Shown piece after piece: positions 46,771 to 56,424 of a stretch of 64,000 nt of DNA. The position numbers and the translations under genes were made by a program. The notes below the pieces were generated by a model. It was not told where the DNA came from. It was given only the letters and a program-made list of their open reading frames with translations, and made no database searches. The stretch covers positions 372,001-436,000 of the forward strand of contig CAVTHA010000010.1 in NCBI GenBank assembly GCA_963734435.1, read 5' to 3'. The first letter of the stretch is position 1, and every line of letters begins with the position of its first letter. The stretch is from Bog-756 sp963734435 (GTDB taxonomy: Bacteria; Actinomycetota; Acidimicrobiia; Acidimicrobiales; RAAP-2).

Positions 46771-47994
46771 ATGGCCATGACCGCAGTAATGCAGGATGTC
46801 CGCATCCTGGAAGTGGCCGAGCACACATTCGTCCCGGCCGCTTCAGCTCTGCTGGCCGACTGGGGTGCCGAGGTCATCAAGATCGAGCACGTCGAAAGAG
46901 GCGACGCCATGCGAGGACTGGCGTCCACCGGGGTCATGAACATTCCGACCGACGTCCATGCCCTGCTCGAGCACTCAAACCGGGGAAAGCAGAGCCTGGC
47001 GTTGGACCTGACCTCGGACGACGGGCTCGGGATTCTCTACAAGATCGCGGAGACGTGCGACGTCTTCCTCACCAACAAGCTCCCCAGTGTGAGGCGGAAG
47101 CTCAGGATCGACGTGGACGACGTACGAGCCCACAATCCTCGGATCATCTACGCCCGCGGGACTGGACAGGGAGAGCGTGGACCTGATGCCGACAAGGGCT
47201 CGTACGACTCGCTGGCATTCTGGTGCCGGTCGGGCATTTCGGTCGGCGTCATGCGGGCCGAGTACGGCCATGCCCCGGGTCCTCCCGGGCCCGGCTTCGG
47301 TGACTCGATCGGCGCCATGACGATCGCCGGTGGGATCATGGGCGCGCTCTTTCACCGGGAGCGCACGGGAGAAGCCACCACGGTGGACGTCTCCCTCTTC
47401 GGTGTCGGGCTCTGGTCGATGGGCCAGGCAGTCTCGCTGTCGCTTCTCCTCGACCAACCCTGGACGCCACTGCCCGGCGATGCGACCAGGACGAATCCGC
47501 TCGCCGCCAACTATCGGACCAAAGATGGTCGCTACCTCGCGTTCACATGCCTGCAGGCGGGCAAGTACTGGGCCCCCATGTGCGATGCCATCGGTCGGCC
47601 GGAACTGGCGGCCGACCCGCGGTTCGCCGACCACGAGTCTCTCCTGGCCAACAGCACCGAGGCGGCCGGCGTGTTGAGAGAGACATTCGCCCAGCACACG
47701 CTAGAGGAATGGCGATCGATGCTGACCGAATTCACCGGCCAGTGGGCGGTCGTGCAGGACACCCTGGAGGCGGGCACCGACCCCCAGGCCGTCGCCAACG
47801 GCTACGTGCAGGAGTGCCGGACGGCCGCAGGCACCCCGTTCCGACTCGCCGCCGCGCCGGTACAGTACGACGACCAGCCGGCCGTCCCCCGCCGTGCACC
47901 CGAGTTCAACGAGCACGGTGACCGGATTCTCGCCGATCTGGGGTTGGACTGGGACGCCATTGCCGACCTGAAAGTCCGTGGCATCATCGCCTGA
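46771..47994 (+). CDS. CaiB/BaiF family CoA-transferase
   Basis: 407-aa family III CoA-transferase (a second ATG lies at 46777, after GGAG). DVRILEVAEHTFVPAASALLADWGAEVIKIE is the start of the Rossmann half, split here over residues 6-37. The catalytic Asp lies in DKGSYDSLAFW. AGGIMGALFHRERTGEA and DGRYLAFTCLQ follow. It moves CoA between acids without ATP, activating the substrate for the acyl-CoA dehydrogenases downstream. It is followed by the SDR on the same strand. Confidence 0.9.
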   Translation: MAMTAVMQDVRILEVAEHTFVPAASALLADWGAEVIKIEHVERGDAMRGLASTGVMNIPTDVHALLEHSNRGKQSLALDLTSDDGLGILYKIAETCDVFLTNKLPSVRRKLRIDVDDVRAHNPRIIYARGTGQGERGPDADKGSYDSLAFWCRSGISVGVMRAEYGHAPGPPGPGFGDSIGAMTIAGGIMGALFHRERTGEATTVDVSLFGVGLWSMGQAVSLSLLLDQPWTPLPGDATRTNPLAANYRTKDGRYLAFTCLQAGKYWAPMCDAIGRPELAADPRFADHESLLANSTEAAGVLRETFAQHTLEEWRSMLTEFTGQWAVVQDTLEAGTDPQAVANGYVQECRTAAGTPFRLAAAPVQYDDQPAVPRRAPEFNEHGDRILADLGLDWDAIADLKVRGIIA

Positions 47995-48033
47995 CCCCAC
48001 TCGAGCGAGAAACCCAGAACGGAGCCCAGAGCC

Positions 48034-48864
48034 ATGACCATTTTCGACGCCTTCCGCTACGACGGTAAGCGAGCGCTCGTCGTGGGCGGTGCGACCGGCA
48101 TCGGTGCCGCGGTCGCCGAGCTGGTGCACGACGCAGGAGCCGAGGTCGTGGTCATGGACATCGCAGAACCCCGACTTCCCGGCGCCACGGCCATCGAGCT
48201 CAACCTGGCCGACGCCGCATCCATCGATGCCGCTGTCGACCAGTGTGGCGGCCCCGTCCATGCTCTCTTCTCGTGCGCCGGGGTGGCGGACGGCACGCCG
48301 GGCATCGAGCGGATCAACTTCATCGGTCACCGGCACTTGATCGATCGGCTCCTCTCCCTCCAGATGCTCCCGTCGGGCTCGGCGATCGGCTTCATCTCTT
48401 CGGCTGCCGGCCTTGGTTGGCTGGCCAGTCTCGAGGAGCTGAACGAGTACCTCGACACACCCGACTTCGACTCCGCGGTGAAATGGATCGAAGAACATGG
48501 AAGGGCTGACTACATGTGGAGCAAGCAGGCGGTCTGTGCCTATGTGGGGCGCCAGGCCTACGCACTGTTGGAGCTCGGCATCCGTATCAACGCCATCTGC
48601 CCCGGCCCGACGGACACACCATTGGCCCAGGCCAACAAGGAGCTATGGCTGGGCTTCGGCTCGGACTACCGACAGAGCCTCGGCATCGAGGCGGCGACAC
48701 CGCTCGAGCAGGCCTATCCCCTGGTCTTCCTGTGCAGCGACGCCGCCGCATCGCTCAGCGGGATCACACTCATCACCGATTCCGGTTACATCAGCTCGGG
48801 TCTCACCGGATCCTTCCCTTCCGCCACCCCGGTCGCCAACTTCCTGACCGCCCGGCCGGATTGA
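48034..48864 (+). CDS. SDR, 3-alpha-hydroxysteroid dehydrogenase-like
   Basis: 276-aa SDR. VVGGATGIGAAVAELV is the nucleotide loop. The Ser is in FISSAAG and the Tyr/Lys in DYMWSKQA, with a longer insert (EELNEYLDTPDFDSAVKW) before the Tyr. This insert and the NAICPGPTDTPL segment resemble the 3-alpha-HSD/coniferyl-alcohol-dehydrogenase type. GGAG precedes ATG 48034. It likely oxidises a hydroxy group on the substrate or a side-chain hydroxyacyl-CoA. Confidence 0.87.
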   Translation: MTIFDAFRYDGKRALVVGGATGIGAAVAELVHDAGAEVVVMDIAEPRLPGATAIELNLADAASIDAAVDQCGGPVHALFSCAGVADGTPGIERINFIGHRHLIDRLLSLQMLPSGSAIGFISSAAGLGWLASLEELNEYLDTPDFDSAVKWIEEHGRADYMWSKQAVCAYVGRQAYALLELGIRINAICPGPTDTPLAQANKELWLGFGSDYRQSLGIEAATPLEQAYPLVFLCSDAAASLSGITLITDSGYISSGLTGSFPSATPVANFLTARPD

Positions 48865-48927
48865 CACCGGCCAGGCACGGGGAAACGGGAGCAGACTGCT
48901 CGTGCTGAGCCGCACCAGGGAGCACGG

Positions 48928-50100
48928 ATGGATTTCGAGCTGACCGACGACCAACAGGAGCTGCGAGACGTCGTTCGCTCTGTTCTGTCGGACGCATGCC
49001 CTCCCTCGGTCGTTCGCCAGGTCTACGAGGCGAAGGAAGGCGAGCGCGACGCCGTATCAGGATCGTTGTGGCGGCAGATGGTCGAGCTCGACTGGTCGGC
49101 CCTGACGATTCCCGAGGTCTGCGGCGGCCTCGGGCTTGGCTACGTCGAGCTGGCAATCGTGGCTGAAGAGCTCGGTCGAACGGTGGCGCCCAGCCCCTTC
49201 TTCGCCACCCTGACCCAATTCGCGCCGATGGTCCGTGAGGCGGGTTCACCGGAGCAGCAAGAAAGGTTTCTGCGGCCGGTTGCCGAGTTCGGCAGCCGCG
49301 GCACCCTGGGCTTGGCCGAGGATGCGGGCCGCTGGGAGACGACCGGGATGGCGACGGCCGCCCACCCCGCTGACGGCGGCTGGGCCCTCGACGGGAAGAA
49401 GGCGTTCGTTCTCGACGGCACCACCGCGGCCGAGATCGCCATCGTGGCCCGACTCGAAGGGACCGGGGGGCCCGATGGACTGGGGGTGTTTGTCGTTCCC
49501 ACCGACTGGGGGACGGCAACGCAGGTGAGCGTCATCGATCCCACTCAACCAGTCGCAGAACTCTTCTTCGACGAGGTGGTCGTACCAGCAGACCGGGTCC
49601 TGCTGGCGCCGGGCGACCCACGATCCCAGCGCGCCATCACCCGGGCCGTCGAGGAGGCGACCGCGGCCGTCGCGCTGGCCCTGTGTGGGACGTGCCGGGC
49701 CATGCTGGAGTTGACGCTGCAGTACGTCAAAGACCGCCATCAGTACGAGCGACCCATTGGTTCGTTTCAGGCGGTGAAGCACCGCTTGGTGGACATGTAC
49801 CTATCCGTCGAGCGAGCCACATCCCTCGCCTATTTCGCCGCCCTGGCCATCGCCGAGGACGACGAACGCCGCACGTTGGCCGTCGCGATGGCCAAAAGCA
49901 CGGCCGGCGAATGTCAGCGCCTGGTGGTGCAGGAGGCATTGCAACTGCACGGAGGCATCGGCCTCACCTGGGAGCACGATCTACATCTGTTCATGAAACG
50001 AGCGAAGTCAGCCGACGGACTATTCGGTTCGGCACTGACACAACGGGCCGCCGTAGCCCAGATGCTCGGTTTGCACATCCGAGACGAGGAAGCGTCGTGA
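48928..50100 (+). CDS. Acyl-CoA dehydrogenase (subunit 1 of a pair)
   Basis: 390-aa acyl-CoA dehydrogenase fold. MDFELTDDQQELRDVVRSVL at the start, LTIPEVCGGLGLGYVELAIV, RHQYERPIGSFQAVKHRLVD and LQLHGGIGLTWEHDLHLF are all in frame. The canonical FAD-motif region LGLAEDAGRWETTG is degenerate, as in the partner subunits of heteromeric steroid acyl-CoA dehydrogenases. Its TGA overlaps the GTG start of the next dehydrogenase (GTGA), tying their translation together. Confidence 0.88.
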   Translation: MDFELTDDQQELRDVVRSVLSDACPPSVVRQVYEAKEGERDAVSGSLWRQMVELDWSALTIPEVCGGLGLGYVELAIVAEELGRTVAPSPFFATLTQFAPMVREAGSPEQQERFLRPVAEFGSRGTLGLAEDAGRWETTGMATAAHPADGGWALDGKKAFVLDGTTAAEIAIVARLEGTGGPDGLGVFVVPTDWGTATQVSVIDPTQPVAELFFDEVVVPADRVLLAPGDPRSQRAITRAVEEATAAVALALCGTCRAMLELTLQYVKDRHQYERPIGSFQAVKHRLVDMYLSVERATSLAYFAALAIAEDDERRTLAVAMAKSTAGECQRLVVQEALQLHGGIGLTWEHDLHLFMKRAKSADGLFGSALTQRAAVAQMLGLHIRDEEAS

Positions 50101-51305
50101 AGCTCCGGTTCGACCCAGTCGTGGAAGCCTTTGGCCAAGAGTTCCAGTCCTGGTTGCTCGAGAACCGACCCTCCATGGAAGAGATGGCTGCCGATCCGGC
50201 GCTCTCCTCCGCCCATGCACCGCAGTGGGCGCGGGACTGGACTCGGCGCATGTTCGACGCTGGATGGCTAGTCCCTGGTTGGCCTCCTGAGCGGGGCGGC
50301 CGCAACGCATCTCCGATCGAGCAACTGGTGTATCTGGAAGAGCTGGCCCGGGCAGAAGTTCCCCGGACCACCAACCCTCAGGGGCTCGGCATCATTGCAC
50401 CTTCCCTGTTCGACTACGGCAGCGAGGCGCAGGTCCGGGAGTACGCCATGCCGTTGCTCAAGGGGGAGCGCACCGCTTGTCTGGGAATGAGTGAGCCAGG
50501 GGCCGGCAGCGACCTCGCTGCCCTCTCGACGACCGCCGTGCTCGACGGGGATCAGTTCGTGATCAACGGCCAGAAGCTGTGGACATCGGGGGCCAACTAT
50601 GCCGACTTCTGCTTCCTGTTCTGCCGTACCGATCCAGGTGCCTTGAAGCACAAGGGCATCAGCGTGATCCTCGTCGACATGAACACGCCCGGCGTGGTGG
50701 TGCGACCCCTGGGAGACATCGTCTCACCCGAGCATCCTGACCTCAACGAGGTGTTCCTGACCGAAGTGGTCGTTCCGGCCGCCAACTTGGTCGGCACTCT
50801 CAACAACGGCTGGGCCATGGCCAACGGCTCCTTGGCCCACGAGCGCGGGATGCTCTGGGTCAGCGGAGTCGTCGAGCTGGAAACATCGATGCGTCGCCTC
50901 CTCGACGCCGCTGAGGGTTGGCTGGTGCAGTTGCCGGTGCCAGAAAGAGCCGTGGCCGCCGAGGTGATCGCCGGCCTGTACACCGACACCCAAGCGATCC
51001 GCTGCCTCGGGTACCGGGGGTTCGGCAAGCTCATGCGCGGTGGGAGCGCTCCCGAGCAGGCACTGATGAAGCTCTATACCAGCGAAACCCGCCGCCGCCT
51101 GGGGTTGGTGGCGGCTGAAGTACAGGGTGCGGCGGCGATCACGTTGGAGCCGCCGGGGTCGGTGAGCCCGTTCGCCGCCGTCGACGACGCACATACCTGG
51201 CTCGAGCAGTATTTCCGGTCCTTCGGTCTGACGATCTCCGGTGGCTCGTCGGAGATCCAGCGGAACATCATCTCGGAAAAGGTTCTCGGCCTGCCGCGTT
51301 CGTGA
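50097..51305 (+). CDS. Acyl-CoA dehydrogenase (subunit 2 of a pair)
   Basis: 402-aa acyl-CoA dehydrogenase from GTG 50097; an open extension upstream is only the shadow of the preceding gene. It has the full FAD set: CLGMSEPGAGSDLAALST, INGQKLWTSGANYADF and ISGGSSEIQRNIISEKVLG. Together with the coupled first subunit it would form an alpha-beta type dehydrogenase. It is followed, convergently, by the fused zinc-ribbon/thiolase-like gene. Confidence 0.9.
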   Translation: MKLRFDPVVEAFGQEFQSWLLENRPSMEEMAADPALSSAHAPQWARDWTRRMFDAGWLVPGWPPERGGRNASPIEQLVYLEELARAEVPRTTNPQGLGIIAPSLFDYGSEAQVREYAMPLLKGERTACLGMSEPGAGSDLAALSTTAVLDGDQFVINGQKLWTSGANYADFCFLFCRTDPGALKHKGISVILVDMNTPGVVVRPLGDIVSPEHPDLNEVFLTEVVVPAANLVGTLNNGWAMANGSLAHERGMLWVSGVVELETSMRRLLDAAEGWLVQLPVPERAVAAEVIAGLYTDTQAIRCLGYRGFGKLMRGGSAPEQALMKLYTSETRRRLGLVAAEVQGAAAITLEPPGSVSPFAAVDDAHTWLEQYFRSFGLTISGGSSEIQRNIISEKVLGLPRS

Positions 51306-51361
51306 GTCCGGGCCGGCCCAGGCACTCGGGGCGACTCGCACCCGCTCGGCAGAAGCCCGCC

Positions 51362-53002
51362 TCAGCGGTCCACAGTCAGGAGCGCGCAACCGCCGGGCGT
51401 GCCGCCTCCGGTGGTGACCAAGGCGACCTCGACGCCTGGCACCTGACGATCGCCGGCCTCACCCCGGACCTGCAGGATCGCTTCGTGGATCAGGCCGAAG
51501 CCGTGCAATCGGCCGGCTGACAGTTGGCCGCCCCCGGTGTTGAGCGGAAGCTCGCCGTCCAGGGCGATCCTGGCTCCACCCTCCACGAAGGGACCACCCT
51601 CGCCGATGGCGCAGAACCCGAGGGCCTCGAGCCAGCTCAGGCAATTGAACGTGAACCCGTCGTACAGCTGGGCCACGTCGACGTCGGCTGGTCCGAGCTC
51701 GGTGCGGGTCCAGAGGTGGGTCGCCGGCCCGATGACCTGTGGTTCGTGGCTCAGCGTCCCTTGGTCCCACGACAGGCGGTCGGAGATCGCCGTCCCGACG
51801 GCATCGACGAGCACCGCAGGCCGGGCGGCATCAGGCGCCGCGTCGCGGGCCGAGACCACCACGGCCACCGCGCCATCGCAGGGCACGTCGCAGTCGTACA
51901 GGCCGAAGGGGGTGGAGACCGGGCGGGCGGCCAGATACTCGTCCATGGTGAGCGGCTGGCGGTAGACGGCGAGCGGGTTGCGGGCGGCATTGGCCCGGGC
52001 GTTCACCGCGATGGCCCCGAGATGCTCCCGCCTGGTCCCGTACCTGGCAAAATGCTGCGAGGCGGCCATGGCGATCCAGTTGGCTGCGGAGAAGGCGCCG
52101 AACGGTGCCCGTCCCTCCATCATCCCCGACGCCCGTCCGCCGCCGGGTGGCGCCAGCCGGCCTGCCCGGACGAGCTGAGCATGGGTGGCCTCCCACACGG
52201 TGCGGAAGCAGAGCACGTGACGGCAAAGGCCGGCCGACACCGCCAGCATGGCCGCCACCAGAGCACCGATCTGGCCGGGCATTTCCGGAGCGCCGTTGTG
52301 CCACACCGGATCGAGTCGGAGGGCCTCGATGAGGGGACTCGCCCCACCCTCGGAGTGCCCTCCACCGGCAACGCCGGGGTAAGTCGAAAGACCGTCGACG
52401 TCGTCGAGGGTGAGGCCGGCGTCGCTCACCGCGGCCAGGCACGCCTCGATGGTGAGGGCCAGGGGCGGCCGCATGAGGCGTCGACCCACCTGCGAGATGC
52501 CGAGCCCGGTGATGGCACAGTCGTGCTCGAACCGGCGAGACGGAGGGCGCCCTCCCGGGCCGACGACGCCGCGTGGTTCAGGCACCGACCATTCCCCGTC
52601 GGGTTCGCCGGTCGGTTCGAAGAGCGGGAGCCACACGTCCTCTTGCTGCTCGAAGACCGCCCGGACCCGCAGGCCCAACCGGACCCGGTCCGGCTCGATG
52701 CCCACCAGATTGGTGGTCAGCCGGATGGAGGGGTCCTCGTCGATGGCCACGATGGCGACCACGTACGGCGGCGCCATGCCGGGCGTCCACTGCTGGTGGT
52801 TGATCGTGACCCCCACGACGACGGCCGTCCCGCCGACTTCGGCAATGCCCGTCTGCCCGGATCGGCAATACGGGCAGATCGGGGCGACGGGAAAGCGGAG
52901 CCGCTGGCAGACCTGGCAGCGCTGGAAACGGAGCACCCCGTCCCCCCCGGCCTGCCAGAAAAAGGCGTTCTCCGGCGTGACGAGTGGAAGTGGTCGGCTC
53001 AT
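51362..53002 (-). CDS. Fused DUF35 zinc-ribbon/OB-fold and thiolase-like (SCP-x/aldolase) protein
   Basis: 546-aa fusion from ATG 53002. Residues 1-135 are a DUF35 domain: rubredoxin-like zinc ribbon CQVC..CPYC, then an OB fold. Residues 165-546 are a thiolase-like domain of the SCP-x/Ltp2 group. The nucleophilic Cys of true thiolases is missing (HNGAPEMPGQIGA). LYDGFTFNCLSWLEALGFC, LNTGGGQLSAGRLHGFG and GGGTPGGCALL are kept. In steroid side-chain degradation separate DUF35 (ChsH2) and Ltp2 proteins form a retro-aldolase; this polypeptide contains both parts. Confidence 0.87.
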   Translation of the reverse strand: MSRPLPLVTPENAFFWQAGGDGVLRFQRCQVCQRLRFPVAPICPYCRSGQTGIAEVGGTAVVVGVTINHQQWTPGMAPPYVVAIVAIDEDPSIRLTTNLVGIEPDRVRLGLRVRAVFEQQEDVWLPLFEPTGEPDGEWSVPEPRGVVGPGGRPPSRRFEHDCAITGLGISQVGRRLMRPPLALTIEACLAAVSDAGLTLDDVDGLSTYPGVAGGGHSEGGASPLIEALRLDPVWHNGAPEMPGQIGALVAAMLAVSAGLCRHVLCFRTVWEATHAQLVRAGRLAPPGGGRASGMMEGRAPFGAFSAANWIAMAASQHFARYGTRREHLGAIAVNARANAARNPLAVYRQPLTMDEYLAARPVSTPFGLYDCDVPCDGAVAVVVSARDAAPDAARPAVLVDAVGTAISDRLSWDQGTLSHEPQVIGPATHLWTRTELGPADVDVAQLYDGFTFNCLSWLEALGFCAIGEGGPFVEGGARIALDGELPLNTGGGQLSAGRLHGFGLIHEAILQVRGEAGDRQVPGVEVALVTTGGGTPGGCALLTVDR

Positions 53003-53066
53003 GGTTTTCGGAAGCACCAACGATCGGCAGGCGGCACTCTTCGCCCCTTCCGGCCGCGGCTGCCAG

Positions 53067-54317
53067 CTAGGTCGACGGCGCCGAGGCCCGAGACCCGGGC
53101 TTGCCTTTCGAGACGATGGACACGTCGCGACCCGCGGCCTTGGCCCGGAGGGCGCCGACGGTGGCTTGATCTCTCGGAACGTGGGCAAAGGGGTCGTACT
53201 GGAAGACCCGCATCGCGTTGCGGTGAGTGATCTTGTCGATCTCCTCGTCGGAGCAGTCCACCAACGACTTCATCAGTTGCTCGGGCGAACTCGGCCAGGT
53301 CGAGTCGGAGTGCGGGTAGTCACACTCCCAGGTGACGTGGTCGATGTTGAGGTGGCGTCGGCTCTCGATACCGAATGCATCATCGATGAAGCAGGTCACC
53401 ACCCGCGAATTGAACACCTGGCTCGGGAGCTGGTCCCCGAAGTCCTGGCCGGTCCAGGCCCGATGGCGCTGGTACGAGTAGTCCACCCGCTCGAGGAAGT
53501 AGGGAACCCAGCCGATTCCCCCCTCCGAGAGGGCAAATCGGAGATCGGGAAACTTGCGGAGGACCGGTGAGAACAGGAGGTCGGCCGCGGCCTGGACGAT
53601 GTTGATAGGTGTGAGGACGATGGTCACGTCGAACGGCACGTCGGGAGCGGTCACGATGAGCTGACTGGACGAGCCGATGTGCAGGCACACGACGATGCCC
53701 AGATCCGAACAGGCCTGCCAGAAGGGGTCCCAGTGGTCCGAGTGGAAGCTCGGGTAGCCGAGCTTCGACGGGTTTTCGGAGAAGGTCACGGCGTGGACGT
53801 CCTTCGTCGCCACCCGGCGCATCTCCTCGGCCATCCACTGCGGGTTCCAGATCGGCGCCGTGGCGAGCGGGATGAAGCGGCCCGGGTGGGTCCCGCACCA
53901 CTCCTCGATGTGCCAGTCGTTGTAGGCCTGCAGCAAGGTCCGACCCAGCTCCTTGTCGTCCGGCCTGGCGAACAGTTGGCCGGTGAATCCGGTGATGGAC
54001 CCGAAGCAGAGCGAGCCCAGCACACCATTGGCATCCATGTCTTGGACGCGTTCGGAGACGTCGTAACAGCCGGGGCGCATCTCGGCTCGGGAGGTGGGCT
54101 CGAGGCCGTACTCGTCGGGCGGACGACCGGCAACCGCGTTGAGCCCGACGTTCCGCATCTCCACGCCAAGGAAGGACCACACCTCGGTCCCGTCCGGCTT
54201 CACGATGTACTTGGGGGCCTGGTCCTGGACGTTGGCCGGGGCCCACCGCTCGAAGAGGTGCGCCGGCTCGACCACATGATCGTCCACGCTCACCAGGATG
54301 ATGTCATCGATGTCCAT
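53067..54317 (-). CDS. Metal-dependent amidohydrolase (COG2159)
   Basis: 416-aa TIM-barrel hydrolase of the amidohydrolase-2 group, which includes decarboxylases. ILVSVDDHVVEPAHLFERW at the start holds the first metal-ligand region (Asp/His), VCLHIGSSSQ the middle His, and WECDYPHSDSTWP the final Asp. Members near CoA-catabolism genes may act as hydrolases or decarboxylases of ring-cleavage products. It starts at ATG 54317 and diverges from the ABC exporter across 192 bp carrying a 21-bp palindrome. Confidence 0.86.
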   Translation of the reverse strand: MDIDDIILVSVDDHVVEPAHLFERWAPANVQDQAPKYIVKPDGTEVWSFLGVEMRNVGLNAVAGRPPDEYGLEPTSRAEMRPGCYDVSERVQDMDANGVLGSLCFGSITGFTGQLFARPDDKELGRTLLQAYNDWHIEEWCGTHPGRFIPLATAPIWNPQWMAEEMRRVATKDVHAVTFSENPSKLGYPSFHSDHWDPFWQACSDLGIVVCLHIGSSSQLIVTAPDVPFDVTIVLTPINIVQAAADLLFSPVLRKFPDLRFALSEGGIGWVPYFLERVDYSYQRHRAWTGQDFGDQLPSQVFNSRVVTCFIDDAFGIESRRHLNIDHVTWECDYPHSDSTWPSSPEQLMKSLVDCSDEEIDKITHRNAMRVFQYDPFAHVPRDQATVGALRAKAAGRDVSIVSKGKPGSRASAPST

Positions 54318-54471
54318 TGGCCTCAGCACTGTACCCGGACTGTACCCGGCGGTCGCCAGCAGTGCCTCGGGCGGTGGCTGCCGCACGACTACGCCTTGCC
54401 CGGAGCGAACCCGGACTCGGCCGCGGCCGCGGCACGATTTCGAAGCTCTTCGGGAATTGTGGCTCTCGCTC

Positions 54472-54495
54472 TTGACCTTGACGTTGCGTCAAGGT
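54472..54495. promoter_or_regulatory. 21-bp palindromic operator (site C)
   Basis: ACCTTGACG-TTG-CGTCAAGGT at 54475-54495 is a perfect inverted repeat with 9-bp arms. Together with the preceding TTG (54472-54474) it also contains the TTGACCTTGACG repeat shared with sites A and B. It lies between the amidohydrolase and the ABC exporter and ends 14 nt before the exporter ATG. Confidence 0.6.
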
Positions 54496-54509
54496 TCGAC
54501 AATGGGCCC

Positions 54510-55571
54510 ATGACCGAGTTGAAGCAGGACCGATCACCTCACGAAGCAGCGACCGACACGGTCCGGCGCGGGATGCCATCAATCGCCGGCGCCGGCTCCA
54601 CCTGGGCGATCGAGGCGCACGGTCTTCGCAAATCCTTCGGAAACCAGGTGGTGCTCGACGACATCGACTTCGCCGTGGCGAAGGGCACGGTCTTCGCTCT
54701 CCTCGGACCGAACGGGTCGGGCAAGACCACCACGGTGCAGATCCTGAGCACCCTCCTCCCCGCCGACGGTGGCGTGGTGCGGGTAGCCGGCTACGACGTG
54801 ACCCGACAACCCGACCTGGTGCGCCACTCCATCGGGGTTACTGGCCAATTCTCCGCCGTGGACAACCTGCTCACTGGGACGGAGAACCTGCTGCTGATGG
54901 CGGACCTCGCCCACCTCGAGCGGGGGCCATGCGTCGCCGCACCACCGAGCTGCTCGAACGCTTCGAACTGGCACGTGCCGCAGACAAGACCGCGGCCACT
55001 TATTCGGGCGGCATGCGGCGCCGATTGGACCTGGCCATGACCCTGATCGCCGAGCCCCGGATCATCTTCTTGGACGAGCCGACGACTGGTCTGGACCCTC
55101 GCAGCCGACACACCATGTGGGAGATCGTCCGCGAACTGACCGCCGACGGGGTCACCATCTTCCTCACCACCCAGCACCTCGACGAAGCCGACCGACTCGC
55201 CGATCGAGTCGCCGTACTCGACGGGGGGCATATCGTGGCCGAGGGCACCCCGACCGAGCTCAAACGGCGCGTTCCCGGTGGCCATGTCGAGCTTCATTTC
55301 GCCGACCCGGCCGCTCTCGTCGCCGCCACCGATGTGATCGGCCCGGACGGGGCGGAGCCCGACCTCAACACGCTGGTCCTGAAGGTACCGACGGATGGCG
55401 CGGTCTCGTCTCTGCGAGAGTTCCTGATGCTGGTTGAACGAGGGCGGCGTGCCCGTCGAGTCGGTTTCGGTCCAGATGGCCGATCTCGACGACGTCTTCT
55501 TCACCCTGACCGGTCGAGCCGAGCACCGGTGCGACACCATCACCACCACCGATCGGAAGGAAGTCCGATGA
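54510..55571 (+). CDS. DrrA-like ABC exporter ATPase, two indels
   Basis: About 350-aa daunorubicin-resistance-type ATPase. Walker A GPNGSGKTT is near residue 75; signature YSGGMRRRLDLAMTL and Walker B IIFLDEPTTGLDPRS are present; the C-terminal dimer domain ends with VQMADLDDVFFTLTG. Frames break near 54925 (missing base at CGGGGGCC) and 55439 (extra C). The N-terminal 30 residues are an unusual extension. The stop overlaps the permease ATG (ATGA). Exports a drug or lipid with the next gene. Confidence 0.8.
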
Positions 55572-56362
55572 GTACTGTCGGCTACGCCGTGCGGGACTCG
55601 ACGACCATGTTGCGGCGGGACTTCCGCCATTCGCTGCGATACCCGGCCATGACCATCAGCGGCATGTCAGTGCCCATCATCTTCCTCTTGTTGTTCGTCG
55701 GCGTTTTCGGGAACACCCTGCCGCGCCGGAATCGCCGCCACACGCCTCGGCGCCACCAGCTACATCAACTACTTGACCCCCGGCATCATCGTCATGACCG
55801 CCGGTGCCGCCGCCGCTGCCACCGCGGTGAACGTGTGCACCGACATGACCGAGGGCATCATCGCCCGGTTCCGTACCATGGCCATCACCCGCACCGCCGT
55901 ATTGACCGGCCAGGTCCTGGGCAGCCTCATCCGCACGCTCGTGAGCGGCGGCGTTGGTCGTAGCGGTGGCTGTCGCCCTGGGCTTCCGGCCGACCGCCAC
56001 ACCGATCGAGTGGGTGGCGGCCGCCATCATGTTCGCTTTGCTCACCCTGGCCCTGACCTGGTTGACGGTTGCATTCGGTCTGGTGGCCAAGACTCCAGCC
56101 GGAGCCAACAGCTTGTCGCTTCTGCCCCGAGTTCCTGCCTTTCGTGTCCAGTGCCTTCGTCCCTGCCGCTTCGATGCCGGCCGGTGTGCGCTGGTTCGCA
56201 GCCCATCAGCCGTTCACCCCCATCATCGAGACCCTCCGCGGGCTGCTCACCGGCACTCCCATCGGCAACAACGCCGTTATCGCTGTCGCTTGGTGTGCCG
56301 CGATCACCGCCGTCGGCTACCTGTGGGCTCGGTCCCGCTACGATCGCCTCCCGGCTCGTTGA
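55568..56362 (+). CDS. DrrB-like ABC-2 permease, about three indels
   Basis: About 260-aa ABC-2 type permease reconstructed over frames. DSTTMLRRDFRHSLRYPAMT is the cytoplasmic N-terminus. Extra bases near 55723, 55950 and 56128 (a C4 run) separate SYINYLTPGIIVMTAG, MTEGIIARFRTMAITRTAVL (DrrB signature), FALLTLALTWLTVAFGLVAK and FLPFVSSAFVPAASMPAGVR. It has six membrane helices. It forms the channel for the DrrA-like ATPase. Confidence 0.78.
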
Positions 56363-56424
56363 CCGCCACTCCCTTCGGATGACATCGTGACAACGACGCT
56401 GCCCATGTGTAAGCGAGGTGACAG

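Noticed and set aside
49683..50096. Upstream extension of the second acyl-CoA dehydrogenase frame
   Set aside because: It lies wholly inside the first dehydrogenase. GTG 50097 overlaps its stop and starts a normal N-terminus.
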